A stretch of 41,466 nt of DNA from positions 1 to 41,466 of the forward strand of contig NZ_BMYP01000027.1 of NCBI RefSeq assembly GCF_014652335.1, given 5' to 3'. Both the position numbers and the translations under genes were made by a program. Of this stretch, positions 7,497 to 15,374 are shown in pieces (position 1 is the first letter of the stretch; each line of letters starts with the position of its first letter). Source of the stretch: Vogesella fluminis. Lineage in GTDB: Bacteria; Pseudomonadota; Gammaproteobacteria; Burkholderiales; Chromobacteriaceae. The notes beneath the pieces were generated by a model. That model saw only the letters and a list, made by a program, of their open reading frames with translations. It had not been told where the DNA came from and did no database searches.

Positions 7497-8596
7497 CCCA
7501 GATCCAGCGCCATCAGCTCGGCCAGCTCGTCGCCACGGGCGTCGTCCAGCCGGTTGTCCGGGGTGTATAGCGGCAGTGCCGACAGGTCGCTGCTGCTGCG
7601 CAGGGACAGCGGCTGCAACTGAAGGCGGAGGGTGCGGATGCGTATCCACGGCCATGCCAGCCCCAGGCTGAGCAGCAAGGCCAGCATGTTAGAAAAGTGC
7701 AGTCCCAGCATCTGGCGGGTGGGCAGCGACCAGACCAGGCACGCTTCCAGTGCCGCCAGTTGCAGCGTGGTGTGGTTGATCAGCACACGGCTGATCGCCA
7801 TGCGCGCATAAGCCAGCGTGGCCATCACCCAGAGCGCAGACGTCATGGCGAAGAAGACGATATCCAGCTGCGTCAGCGCCGCCTCGCCAAACTGGACGGC
7901 GATGCCGTGTGCCAGGCCGCTGAGTGTGGCCGCCTGCCAGATCATGCCGCCGATCATGCCGGTACCCAGCAGATAGCAGACTGCGGCCAACGCTGTCCCC
8001 AGCGCCGCGCGATAGAGCGCGCCCGTGCAGGGTTGCAGCTGCAGCCTTGCCTGCCCCAGCGTGCTGTGTCCGGTGATAAAACGCTGCTTGATCTGCGTCG
8101 CCCACGGCCACGCCAGACCGAGGCTCAGGATCAGCAGCGCCCAGCTTTTGGCAAAGGCCTTGTAGCTGTCGGCGCTGCTGCCGCTGAAATGGAAGCGCAT
8201 CTGGTTCCAACTGGTATTGGCCAGCCGGAAACGCAGCGCCTGCACCCCCAGCCACGGCGCGGCGGCAATGGCCAGCAGCGCGATGGCCGCGTGCAGCAGC
8301 GGCAGGCTTTCGGAAAACGTCCACGCCGCCAGCGCCAGCAGCATGATGAGGCGGCCCTTCAGGATGGCGATCGGTTTGCCGTGGTAATCAAAGCGCCCGC
8401 CATCCAGCGTGGTGTGGCCGAGCAGGTATTTCTGCGTGCGGACTTTCGCCCACGCCGAGTAAATCCCCAGCGTGACGATGGTGAGCACCATATTGACCAG
8501 CCACAGCCGGTAATACGCGCGCGTGGTGGCGGTGAAGGCAAACGACAGCACGTATTTGCCGCCTGGCGGGGCCGGGTGATGCTGGTCTTGATTCAT
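7490..8596 (-). CDS. YjgN family (DUF898) multi-pass membrane protein
   Basis: This 368-residue protein has the DUF898/YjgN pattern: an early FTATTRAYYRLWLVNMVLTIVTLGIYSAWAKVR region with the aromatic/Trp signature, then repeated hydrophobic segments. The signature recurs (LGLAWPWATQIKQRF, then LGLAWPWIRIRTLRL), indicating internal repetition of a membrane unit. The start follows AAGG on the minus strand. It overlaps the M48 protease downstream. The function of YjgN proteins is not established; linkage to a membrane protease suggests a joint role, which is inference. Confidence 0.82.
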   Translation of the reverse strand: MNQDQHHPAPPGGKYVLSFAFTATTRAYYRLWLVNMVLTIVTLGIYSAWAKVRTQKYLLGHTTLDGGRFDYHGKPIAILKGRLIMLLALAAWTFSESLPLLHAAIALLAIAAAPWLGVQALRFRLANTSWNQMRFHFSGSSADSYKAFAKSWALLILSLGLAWPWATQIKQRFITGHSTLGQARLQLQPCTGALYRAALGTALAAVCYLLGTGMIGGMIWQAATLSGLAHGIAVQFGEAALTQLDIVFFAMTSALWVMATLAYARMAISRVLINHTTLQLAALEACLVWSLPTRQMLGLHFSNMLALLLSLGLAWPWIRIRTLRLQLQPLSLRSSSDLSALPLYTPDNRLDDARGDELAELMALDLGW

Positions 8597-8772
8597 TGAG
8601 AACCTTTCTCGCTAAGTGGTTAATTCCACGGCAAAACTTGCTCTGGTTGCGGACACGCGGCACACTGCGCGCTGCGCACCGCGGGGTGCGCCAGCCTCAA
8701 ACCGTCGGCTGTACAGATGGACGGTAATCGTCGTGGCGCGTCGCTGCGGCGTGCTCTTTTTGCGGAGCGAAC

Positions 8773-9741
8773 ATGTCTGACGATCAAATCAAGGGCGACG
8801 GCGCCATTCGCCGCCAGAGCCTGTACGGCTCCTCCATCGAAAATACCTACGCCGGCGTGCTGTCCTTCATGCGCCGCAACTACACGCGCAACCTGGAAGG
8901 CGCGGACGTGGTGGTGTCCGGCATTCCGCTGGACCTGTCCGTCACCTTCCGTTCCGGCGCGCGCCAGGGGCCGCAGGCCATCCGTGCCGCCAGCGTGCAG
9001 CTGGCCGAGCTGAAGCCCTACCCGTGGGGCTTCGACCCGTTCGACGACCTGGCGGTGATCGACTACGGCGACTGCTGGTTCGACGCGCACAACCCGCTGA
9101 CCATCAAGCCGTCCATCGTCGAACACGCGCGCACCATCCTCGCCTCCGGCGCCAGGATGCTGACCTTCGGCGGCGACCACTTCGTCACCTACCCGCTGTT
9201 GATCGCGCACGCCGAGAAATATGGTAAGCCATTGGCATTATTGCACTTCGACGCGCATTGCGATACCTGGCCGGACGACGAGCCGGATTCGCTCAACCAC
9301 GGCACCATGTTCTACAAGGCGGTGAAGGAAGGCCTGATCGACCCGGCCAAATCGGTACAGGTCGGCATCCGCACCTGGAACGACGATTTCATGGGCCTGA
9401 AGGTACTGGGCGCGCCGTGGGTGCACGACAACGGCGTCGATGCCACCATCGCCGAGATCAAGAACACCATCGGCGACGCGCCGGTGTACGTGACCTTCGA
9501 CATCGACTGCCTGGACCCGGCATTTGCGCCGGGCACCGGCACCCCGGTACCGGGCGGCCTCACCACCGCACAGGCGCTGAAGATCATCCGCAACCTGGGC
9601 GATCTGAACATCGTCGGCATGGACGTGGTGGAAGTGGCGCCGAGCTACGACCAGAGTGAAATCACCGCCATCGCCGCCGCGCACATCGCCTGTGACATGC
9701 TGTGCCTGATGCGCAACAAGAAGGTGGCCGGCACGCTGTAA
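8773..9741 (+). CDS. speB: Agmatinase (ureohydrolase family)
   Basis: This 322-residue protein belongs to the arginase/agmatinase fold, which hydrolyses agmatine to putrescine and urea using two manganese ions. The metal-binding motifs are intact: GGDHFVTYP, HFDAHCDTW and the C-terminal TFDIDCLDPAFAPGTGTPVPGG. FRSGARQGPQAIR is the family N-terminal motif. ATG 8773 follows GGAG at 8763-8766. The gene stands alone, divergent from the DUF898 gene, and ends before an iterated palindrome and a terminator. Guanidinobutyrase or related specificities cannot be excluded from sequence alone. Confidence 0.88.
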   Translation: MSDDQIKGDGAIRRQSLYGSSIENTYAGVLSFMRRNYTRNLEGADVVVSGIPLDLSVTFRSGARQGPQAIRAASVQLAELKPYPWGFDPFDDLAVIDYGDCWFDAHNPLTIKPSIVEHARTILASGARMLTFGGDHFVTYPLLIAHAEKYGKPLALLHFDAHCDTWPDDEPDSLNHGTMFYKAVKEGLIDPAKSVQVGIRTWNDDFMGLKVLGAPWVHDNGVDATIAEIKNTIGDAPVYVTFDIDCLDPAFAPGTGTPVPGGLTTAQALKIIRNLGDLNIVGMDVVEVAPSYDQSEITAIAAAHIACDMLCLMRNKKVAGTL

Positions 9742-9750
9742 GCCGCTGCC

Positions 9751-9772
9751 TTGCGGCCAAGGTTGGCCGCAA
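9751..9772. repeat. Iterated palindrome after speB (GG-centred)
   Basis: TTGCGGCCAA, GG, TTGGCCGCAA: a palindrome apart from the central pair, 9 bases after the speB stop and just before its terminator. It includes an exact 13-mer copy (9759-9771). Confidence 0.85.
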
Positions 9773-9775
9773 GCG

Positions 9776-9811
9776 AAAACCGCGCCCTGTGCAGACAGGG
9801 CGCGGTTTTTT
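9776..9811. terminator. Bidirectional terminator between speB and cobS
   Basis: AAAACCGCGCCCTGT pairs with ACAGGGCGCGGTTTT around the loop GCAG, with T residues on the right and A residues on the left. It can serve speB from the left and cobS from the right. Confidence 0.92.
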
Positions 9812-9820
9812 ATGGCGGTT

Positions 9821-10612
9821 TCAGTGCGGGATCAGCAACAGCAGCAACAGCAGGCTCTCGCACAGCTCGATGCCGGCGCCGAGGCAGTCGCCGGTCATGC
9901 CGCCCAGTTTCCTTTTCAGGTATGCCCACCACCACAGCCCGGCCAGCGGTGCCAGCAGCAGCGCCGGCGCCAGCCAGTACGAGGCCGCAGCCAGCAGCGC
10001 GGCGTTCAACCAGAACGACGGCCAGTGCGGGCGCCAGGCGAAGCGTTCGCCGCTGCCCGGCGCCAGGCTGGGCAGGGTGGCCGACCACGCCACGGTAAAC
10101 AGCCGCGCCCAGGCCGGCACCAGCAGCAGCGGCACCAGCCCTGCGGCCAACGTGGGTAAGCCGCTTGGTGGCCCGGATAAGCGCAGCGCAGCCGGGGAAA
10201 TCGGCGCATCCGGGGAATAAAACTTCACCACCAGCATCAGCAGCACCAGCTTGGTCAGTAGCTGCGTGGCCATGCTCATCACGCCGAAGCTGCCCAGGTG
10301 CGGGTCTTTCAGCACTTCCAGGAAGCGTTCGCGCGAACGGTGTGCCGCGCCCTGCGCATCGGCCAGGTCGGCAAGGCCGTCCAGATGCAGGCCACCGGTG
10401 ACCCACAGCCAGGCCAGCAGGCCCAGCAGCGCGCCCAGCCACGGATCGAGCAGGCTGCCGGCCGTCACGGTCAGCCACAGCACGGCACCGACCAGCAGAC
10501 CGACCGGCGCGAACCAGCGCGCGGCGTCGGCCAGCCACGCCGGATCAAAGTCTTTCAGCTGCGGCGTGGGCAGACGGGTGAGGAACTGCACGGCAAGGAT
10601 CAGTGAGCGCAT
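9821..10612 (-). CDS. cobS: Adenosylcobinamide-GDP ribazoletransferase (cobalamin synthase)
   Basis: This 263-residue integral membrane enzyme joins adenosylcobinamide-GDP to alpha-ribazole, the last assembly step of cobalamin. The signature GGLHLDGLADLADA (about residues 72-85) supplies the metal-binding Asp residues, and RERFLEVLKDPHLGSFGVM follows. Several hydrophobic helices and a C-terminal GGMTGDCLGAGIEL motif are present. Residues about 132-157 (SPDAPISPAALRLSGPPSG) are a non-hydrophobic loop encoded by a REP-like hairpin, probably a lineage-specific in-frame insertion. It is the last gene of a minus-strand run cobT-cobC-cobS. Confidence 0.93.
   Translation of the reverse strand: MRSLILAVQFLTRLPTPQLKDFDPAWLADAARWFAPVGLLVGAVLWLTVTAGSLLDPWLGALLGLLAWLWVTGGLHLDGLADLADAQGAAHRSRERFLEVLKDPHLGSFGVMSMATQLLTKLVLLMLVVKFYSPDAPISPAALRLSGPPSGLPTLAAGLVPLLLVPAWARLFTVAWSATLPSLAPGSGERFAWRPHWPSFWLNAALLAAASYWLAPALLLAPLAGLWWWAYLKRKLGGMTGDCLGAGIELCESLLLLLLLIPH
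10172..10214. repeat. REP-like hairpin inside cobS
   Basis: CCCGGAT (10172-10178) and ATCCGGG (10208-10214) flank GCGCAGCGCAGCC-type sequence, the layout of the CCCGGATnAGCGCAGCG extragenic elements common in proteobacteria. It lies within the cobS reading frame and beside a partial iterated site (TGCGGCCAACG, 10142-10152). Confidence 0.5.
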
Positions 10613-10637
10613 GGTCGGGTCACGGGAGGAGAAGCAT

Positions 10638-10675
10638 TGTGGATAACTTTCAAAAACCGGCGAAACTGTGGATAA
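10638..10675 (+). promoter_or_regulatory. Two perfect DnaA boxes between cobS and cobC
   Basis: TGTGGATAA occurs at 10638-10646 and again at 10667-10675, same orientation, 29 bases start to start. Each is the exact complement of the consensus TTATCCACA. They occupy the 64-base gap between two cobalamin genes. Binding by DnaA is inferred from sequence only. Confidence 0.55.
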
Positions 10676-10676
10676 C

Positions 10677-11285
10677 TCAGCGGCTGTTGTGGTCTGCGGC
10701 TTGCAGCCGGGTGAGGTAGGCCGGATGACCGTCGAGGATGGACAGCTGCGCGAAGCCGCCGCGCGGTACCGCCATCAGCCGTGCGACGTTGAAGTCGGTG
10801 CCCAGCAACTCGGCCAGCAGCACGTTGATCACGCCACCGTGGCTGACCAGCACGCGGTGGCTGCCGCGCGCCTGCTGCATCCAGCCGGCAAAGCCGGTCA
10901 GCACCCGGGTGCGGAAGGCATCGAATGATTCGCCGCCTTCCGGCGTCAGCAGCCCGCGTGCCAGCAGCGTCTGCCAGTCCGGCGTGGTGGCGGCGATGTC
11001 AGCCAGTGGCTGGTTTTCCCAGGCCCCGAAATGGCATTCGCCCAGCAACGGCGCCACGTGCAGCGGTACGCCGCTGGCCAGTGCCTGCTGCACCGCAAAT
11101 TCGCGGCAGCGCATGAGCGGCGAGGTGGCCATGCTGGTTACCGGGGCATGGCGCTGGATGAGTTGCCAGCTGGCGGCCATGTCGGCGGCGCCGTGCTCGG
11201 TCAGCGGCAGGTCGGTGTGGCCGATCAGCCGCCCCTGGTGGTCGATGTCGCCGTGGCGCAGCAGGGTGAGGGTGTAGGGATTCAT
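10677..11285 (-). CDS. cobC: Histidine phosphatase, probable alpha-ribazole phosphatase
   Basis: This 202-residue protein of the phosphoglycerate-mutase-like family has the phosphohistidine motif LLRHGDID (residues 8-15), a substrate-loop GECHFGAWEN near the middle and the late VLVSHGGVINVLL. Alpha-ribazole phosphatase removes the phosphate from alpha-ribazole 5'-phosphate, the product of CobT, so placement between cobT and cobS fits. ATG at 11285; a longer open frame upstream is only the CACGGAA repeat element read through. The repeat separates it from cobT by 130 bases on the same strand. Enzyme identity within this broad family rests mainly on context. Confidence 0.85.
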   Translation of the reverse strand: MNPYTLTLLRHGDIDHQGRLIGHTDLPLTEHGAADMAASWQLIQRHAPVTSMATSPLMRCREFAVQQALASGVPLHVAPLLGECHFGAWENQPLADIAATTPDWQTLLARGLLTPEGGESFDAFRTRVLTGFAGWMQQARGSHRVLVSHGGVINVLLAELLGTDFNVARLMAVPRGGFAQLSILDGHPAYLTRLQAADHNSR

Positions 11286-11306
11286 GAGCGGAGCCATTTT
11301 TTGATT

Positions 11307-11407
11307 AGCCACGGAAGCACACAGAAGGCACGGAAAAGGGCGGGTGTGCGGCAAGGTTGGCCGCAAGGCGCGGGTTTGTTCCGTGTTTTCCGTGTCTTTC
11401 CGTGGCT
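11307..11407. repeat. Symmetric CACGGAA hairpin element with an iterated site at its centre
   Basis: Left arm: AGCCACGGAA, then CACAGAA and CACGGAA (7-mers starting 11310, 11320, 11329). Right arm: TTCCGTG at 11379, 11388 and 11398, ending TTCCGTGGCT. The steps (10, 9 and 9, 10) mirror each other. An exact copy of the iterated 13-mer (11353-11365) is close to the centre of symmetry. It lies between cobT and cobC. Confidence 0.75.
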
Positions 11408-11415
11408 GAAAACAA

Positions 11416-12444
11416 TCAGTTTTTCCCGGCCACCCCGGCCTCGGCAAAGGTGGCCATGCCGGCGTGCAGCGCGATCGCCTGTTGCAGCAGCGGGATTGCC
11501 GCCGCCGCACCGGAGCCTTCGCCAAGGCGGAAACCGAGGTCGATCAGCGGTGTCAGCCCCAGCGCCGCCAGTGCCAGCTGGTGGCCGGTTTCCTGCGAGC
11601 AGTGGCTGGCGATGAACCACGGCGTGATCGCCGGATCGATGGCCTGCGCCGCCAGCGCGGCGGCGGTACTGATAAAGCCGTCCAGCAGCAGCGGCACGCC
11701 CTGTGCCGCGCCTTCCAGGTAGAAGCCGGCCATGGCGGCGATTTCCAGCCCGCCGAGTTCCGCCAGCACGCCGCAGCCGTCCAGGCCGGCTGCCACCCGC
11801 GCCAGCGCATCGGCTACCACCTGCCGCTTCAGCGCCAGGCCGGCATCGTCGATGCCGGTGCCGCGCCCGACGATGGCCTCCGGGCTGTACTTGCCCAGGC
11901 GGCAGATCAGTGCCGCCGACGGCGTGGTGTTGCCGATGCCCATGTCGCCGGCGATCAGCAGCGTGGCGCCGCTGGCGATGGCGCGCCGTGCCGCGTTGCG
12001 GCCAACGTCGAGCGCTTGTTGCACTTCAGCGGCACTCATGGCGGCCTCGCGGCGGATGTTGCCGCTGCCGGCGCGCACCTTGGCGTGCACAATGGGCAGG
12101 CCGTCAAGGCTGGCCGCCACGCCGGCATCGACCACCTCCAGCCGTGCCTGGTTGACGCGTGCCAGCACGCTGATCGCCGCGCCGCCGTGCACGAAATTGG
12201 CCACCATCGCGCCGGTGACCTCCTGCGGGAAGGCCGACACCCCCTCGGCGCAGACGCCGTGATCGCCGGCAAATACGGTGATCGCCGGCGTCAGCGGCAG
12301 CGGCACCTCGCGCCCCTGCAGCGCGGCCAGCCGGCAGGCCAGGTCTTCCATCTGGCCGAGGCTGCCGGCGGGTTTGGTCAGTTGTTGCTGGCGGGCCTGT
12401 GCTGCGGCCAGTGCAGACAAATCGGGGGTCGGAATGCGGGACAT
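11416..12444 (-). CDS. cobT: Nicotinate-nucleotide--dimethylbenzimidazole phosphoribosyltransferase
   Basis: This 342-residue enzyme makes alpha-ribazole 5'-phosphate from nicotinate mononucleotide and dimethylbenzimidazole, the lower ligand of cobalamin. Family motifs are visible in order: KPAGSLG near residue 26, FAGDHGVCAEGVSAFPQEVT, GDMGIGNTTPSAAL, GRGTGIDD, and the C-terminal LGEGSGAA holding the catalytic Glu. I chose ATG 12444, preceded by GAGA; a TTG six codons upstream is a poorer alternative. It is the first gene of the minus-strand cobT-cobC-cobS run and diverges from the cobalamin riboswitch, but has no riboswitch of its own that I can see. Confidence 0.95.
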   Translation of the reverse strand: MSRIPTPDLSALAAAQARQQQLTKPAGSLGQMEDLACRLAALQGREVPLPLTPAITVFAGDHGVCAEGVSAFPQEVTGAMVANFVHGGAAISVLARVNQARLEVVDAGVAASLDGLPIVHAKVRAGSGNIRREAAMSAAEVQQALDVGRNAARRAIASGATLLIAGDMGIGNTTPSAALICRLGKYSPEAIVGRGTGIDDAGLALKRQVVADALARVAAGLDGCGVLAELGGLEIAAMAGFYLEGAAQGVPLLLDGFISTAAALAAQAIDPAITPWFIASHCSQETGHQLALAALGLTPLIDLGFRLGEGSGAAAAIPLLQQAIALHAGMATFAEAGVAGKN

Positions 12445-12561
12445 GGGGGTTTCTCGGGTCAAATGGGACAGACCTTACGGCAGCGGCGGCCATGCTGGCA
12501 ACCGTCTTGTACGGGAATAAGCAAATTGCCGCCATGATAGGCGGGCAGCGGCGGCTGCGGG

Positions 12562-12567
12562 TATAAT
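12562..12567 (+). promoter_or_regulatory. Probable -10 box of the btuB-cobU transcript
   Basis: A perfect TATAAT lies 6-8 bases before the first conserved bases of the cobalamin riboswitch, so the transcript should begin near 12574. I cannot identify a convincing -35 box. Confidence 0.6.
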
Positions 12568-12572
12568 TGCGC

Positions 12573-12760
12573 CCCTGCAGGTGCCCGCCAGTGTCCGAAA
12601 TATGGCGGGTGAAACGGGAAGCCGGTGCAAGACCGGCGCTGCCCCCGCAACGGTAAGGCCTGATCGCGCCCGGCGCGATCGAGGAGCAACAACCGCCACT
12701 GTCCGCCACGGACGGGAAGGCGTTGCCCCGCAAGGCCGAGCCCGGAGACCGGCCTGCAGC
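12573..12760 (+). ncRNA. Cobalamin (AdoCbl) riboswitch
   Basis: The conserved core is clear: GGTGAAACGGGAAGCCGGTG near 12606, then CTGCCCCCGCAACGGTAA (about 12638-12655), and the B12 box with flanks GCCGAGCCCGGAGACCGGCC (12735-12754). A GATCGCGCC...GGCGCGATC helix (12662-12680) lies between. It precedes btuB by about 180 bases. Riboswitches of this class reduce expression of B12 uptake and salvage genes when cobalamin is bound. An iterated site (AACGTTGGCCGCA, 12867-12879) lies between the B12 box and btuB. Confidence 0.95.
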
Positions 12761-12941
12761 GTGCCCGTGCGGCCGGAAGCGTGTCAGCGACACCCCGGTC
12801 CCGCCGGGTGCAGCGACGCGGCGGAATCGCGTCGTGCTGGAGCATCGCGGGGAGGCGATCCGACAGAACGTTGGCCGCAATGGCCGGTGTATGTCCTTAT
12901 TTTCTCCGCACTCCCTTTATCTCACCCCGGAGTGTGCATTC

Positions 12942-14768
12942 ATGTTCAAAAACAAACCCCTGGCCGCGCTGGTGGCGCTGGCTTGTGCCCAGGCCGCCTT
13001 GGCCGGCAATCCCGTTACCCTGGATGAAGTGGTGGTCACCGCCACCCGCACCGCCACGCCGGTGGCCAAGGTGCTGTCCGATGTTACCGTGCTCGGCCGC
13101 GAGGAAATCGCCCAGTCCGGCAGCCTCACCATTACCGAACTGCTCAGCCGCGAAGCCGGTGTCGAGTTCTACAGCAATGGCGGCGAGGGCAAGAGCAGCA
13201 GCCTGATGCTGCGCGGCGCCAGCGCCAAGCAGACCGTGGTACTGATCGACGGCATGCGCGTGATATCGGCCACGGCCGGCAGCACCGCACTGGAAAACCT
13301 GAACCTGGACGCCATCGAGCGCATCGAGATCCTGCGCGGCCCGGCCTCCAGCCTGTACGGCGCCGACGCCCTGGGCGGTGTGGTGCAGATCTTTACCAAA
13401 CGCGGCAGCGGCACACCGGCACTGTCGGCCAACGTGGGTGTCGGCGCCGAAGGCAAGCGCGTGTTCGGCGCCGGTATCGCCGGCAAGGCCGGCAGCACCG
13501 CCTTCAACCTTGCGTTCAACCATAACCGGACCGACGGCATCTCGGCGCGCAGCAACCGGCTGTCCAGCTACAACCCGGACCGTGACGGCTACGAGAACAC
13601 CACCTACACCGCCAGCGTGCAGCACGAACTGGCTACCGGCCACAGCCTGAACCTGACCGCCTTCCAGTCGGAAAACCGCAACGAGTACGATCAGTCGTCC
13701 AAGAAACAGGATGAAAGCAAGTCCCGCCTGGCCGGCCAGAGCCTGGAGCTGAAAAACCGCCTCGGCGAACGCTGGAACAGCAGCCTGCGTTACAGCTACA
13801 GCACCGACAAGTCGCTGAACTACACCAACGGCAACTTCGCGACCGCCAGCAGCCTGTTTGAAACCCGCCAGAACGAATGGCAGTGGCAGAATGACCTGAA
13901 TCTGGCTGCCGCCGGCCAGCTGGCGCTGGGGCTGGTCAATACCGAGCAGCACGTACTCGGCAGCACCGCCTACAGCCGGACCCGCCGTAGCGTGAATGCC
14001 GCCTATGCCGGCTATCAGGGCGAATTTGGTGCCCACCGGCTGCAAGGTAGCATGCGTCACGACGACAACTCGCAGTTTGGCGGCCACACCACCGGCCAGC
14101 TCGGCTACGGCTTCGTGCCGGCTGCCGGCTGGCTGCTGCGTGCCGGTTATGGCACCGCCTTCAGGGCGCCGACTTTCAACGACCTGTACTGGCCGCTGGC
14201 ATTCGGCTACCAGGGCAATCCCAACCTGAAGCCGGAAGAAGCGCGCAACCGCGAACTGTCGGTGCAGTGGCGCCAGCAGGCGCATAGCGTGAAGTTCACC
14301 GCGTTCGATAACCGTATCGACAACCTGATTGCCTTGAAGAGCGACTACTCCAGCGTCGACAACGTCGACAAGGCCCGCATCATCGGCCAGACGCTGGAAG
14401 CCGGCACCGTGCTGGGCAGTGTGAGTCTTGCGGCCAACATCACCTCGCAGCGCGCACGCGACGAGAAAACCGGCAACACGCTGCAGTACCGCAGCAAGCT
14501 GCACGGCGGCGTCACCGCCAGCCTGGCGCTGGACCGCACCACGCTGAGCGCCGAGCTGCGTGCCGCCGGCAAGCGCCCGGCCAAGGCGGACAACAGCGAG
14601 TTTCTGCCCGGCTACGGCGTGGTCAACCTGGGTGCCGATTACCAGCTGGACAAACAGTGGACACTGAATGCCAGGCTGAGCAATGTCGGCGACAAGCGTT
14701 ACGAAACCGTAAAAGACTACAACCAGTCCCGCCGCGGCTGGTTCGTCGGCGTACGCTACGCCCAGTAA
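12942..14768 (+). CDS. btuB: TonB-dependent vitamin B12 outer-membrane receptor
   Basis: This 608-residue protein imports cobalamin and cobinamide across the outer membrane with energy from TonB. A signal peptide (residues 1-22, ending ALA) is followed by the TonB box DEVVVTATRT (about 28-37) and a plug domain (GVEFYSNGGEGKSSSLMLRGASAKQTVVLIDG, read in pieces; ERIEILRGPASSLYGADALGGVVQIFTKRG motif). The rest is beta-barrel, ending in RRGWFVGVRYAQ with a terminal aromatic pattern close to that of outer-membrane proteins. ATG 12942 follows GGAG at 12929. It lies under the cobalamin riboswitch, which supports B12 as substrate; cobU follows after 72 bases. Confidence 0.94.
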   Translation: MFKNKPLAALVALACAQAALAGNPVTLDEVVVTATRTATPVAKVLSDVTVLGREEIAQSGSLTITELLSREAGVEFYSNGGEGKSSSLMLRGASAKQTVVLIDGMRVISATAGSTALENLNLDAIERIEILRGPASSLYGADALGGVVQIFTKRGSGTPALSANVGVGAEGKRVFGAGIAGKAGSTAFNLAFNHNRTDGISARSNRLSSYNPDRDGYENTTYTASVQHELATGHSLNLTAFQSENRNEYDQSSKKQDESKSRLAGQSLELKNRLGERWNSSLRYSYSTDKSLNYTNGNFATASSLFETRQNEWQWQNDLNLAAAGQLALGLVNTEQHVLGSTAYSRTRRSVNAAYAGYQGEFGAHRLQGSMRHDDNSQFGGHTTGQLGYGFVPAAGWLLRAGYGTAFRAPTFNDLYWPLAFGYQGNPNLKPEEARNRELSVQWRQQAHSVKFTAFDNRIDNLIALKSDYSSVDNVDKARIIGQTLEAGTVLGSVSLAANITSQRARDEKTGNTLQYRSKLHGGVTASLALDRTTLSAELRAAGKRPAKADNSEFLPGYGVVNLGADYQLDKQWTLNARLSNVGDKRYETVKDYNQSRRGWFVGVRYAQ

Positions 14769-14840
14769 CCGTGTTGCCGGGCCGACACGGCCGGTCCGCC
14801 CGCCGGACCGGTCGTTTCCGGTTTCCGGCAGGAGTTGAGC

Positions 14841-15374
14841 ATGAGCACGCATCTGATCACCGGCGGCGCCCGCAGCGGCAAGAGCCGCTATGCCGAACGG
14901 CTGGCGCTGGCCCATCGCGGGCCGGTTCTCTACATCGCCACCGCCGAGCGGCGCGACGACGACAGCTTTGCCGCGCGCATCGCCCACCACCGTGAACGCC
15001 GCCCGGCGAACTGGGGACTGGTCGAGGCCGGGCCGGAGCTGGCGGCGCCGATCGCGGCACAGGGGACGGCCGGCAGCCTGTTGCTGATCGATTGCCTCGG
15101 CATGTGGCTGATGCGCTTTTTCGACGCCGACGGCCGGTTCCGGGCCGGCGACTGGCAGCGCGAACGTGCAGCACTGCTGGCCGCCGTGGCCGCGACACCT
15201 GCCGCGGTGCTGCTGGTCAGTAACGAGATCGGCTGGGGTGTGGTGCCGCTCGGCGCCGAGACCCGCCACTTCGTCGACGAGCTGGGGCGGTTGAACCAGG
15301 ACGTCGCCGCGCTGTGCCGGCGGGTGACGCTGGTGGCGTGCGGCCAACCTTTGGTGCTGAAGGCACCGGCGTAA
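14841..15374 (+). CDS. cobU: Adenosylcobinamide kinase / adenosylcobinamide-phosphate guanylyltransferase
   Basis: This 177-residue bifunctional enzyme phosphorylates adenosylcobinamide and then attaches GMP, preparing it for CobS. The P-loop GGARSGKS is at residues 8-15; IATAERRDDD, HHRERRP and the later LLVSNEIGWGVVP are family motifs. ATG 14841 sits six bases after GGAG. With btuB it forms the riboswitch-controlled plus-strand arm of the cobalamin salvage block. The 3' end contains an iterated 13-mer on the minus strand (15339-15351), encoding the CGQPL segment. Confidence 0.93.
   Translation: MSTHLITGGARSGKSRYAERLALAHRGPVLYIATAERRDDDSFAARIAHHRERRPANWGLVEAGPELAAPIAAQGTAGSLLLIDCLGMWLMRFFDADGRFRAGDWQRERAALLAAVAATPAAVLLVSNEIGWGVVPLGAETRHFVDELGRLNQDVAALCRRVTLVACGQPLVLKAPA

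Noticed and set aside
10638-10675. Chromosomal replication origin
   Set aside because: Only two DnaA boxes and none of dnaA, dnaN, gidA, parAB or an AT-rich unwinding element nearby.
11286-11525. N-terminal extension of the cobC-type phosphatase upstream of 11285
   Set aside because: The extra frame only translates the CACGGAA repeat and part of cobT, a known source of spurious peptides.
12445-12462. TTG start for cobT at 12462
   Set aside because: The ATG at 12444 has a better ribosome site and matches the family N-terminus.
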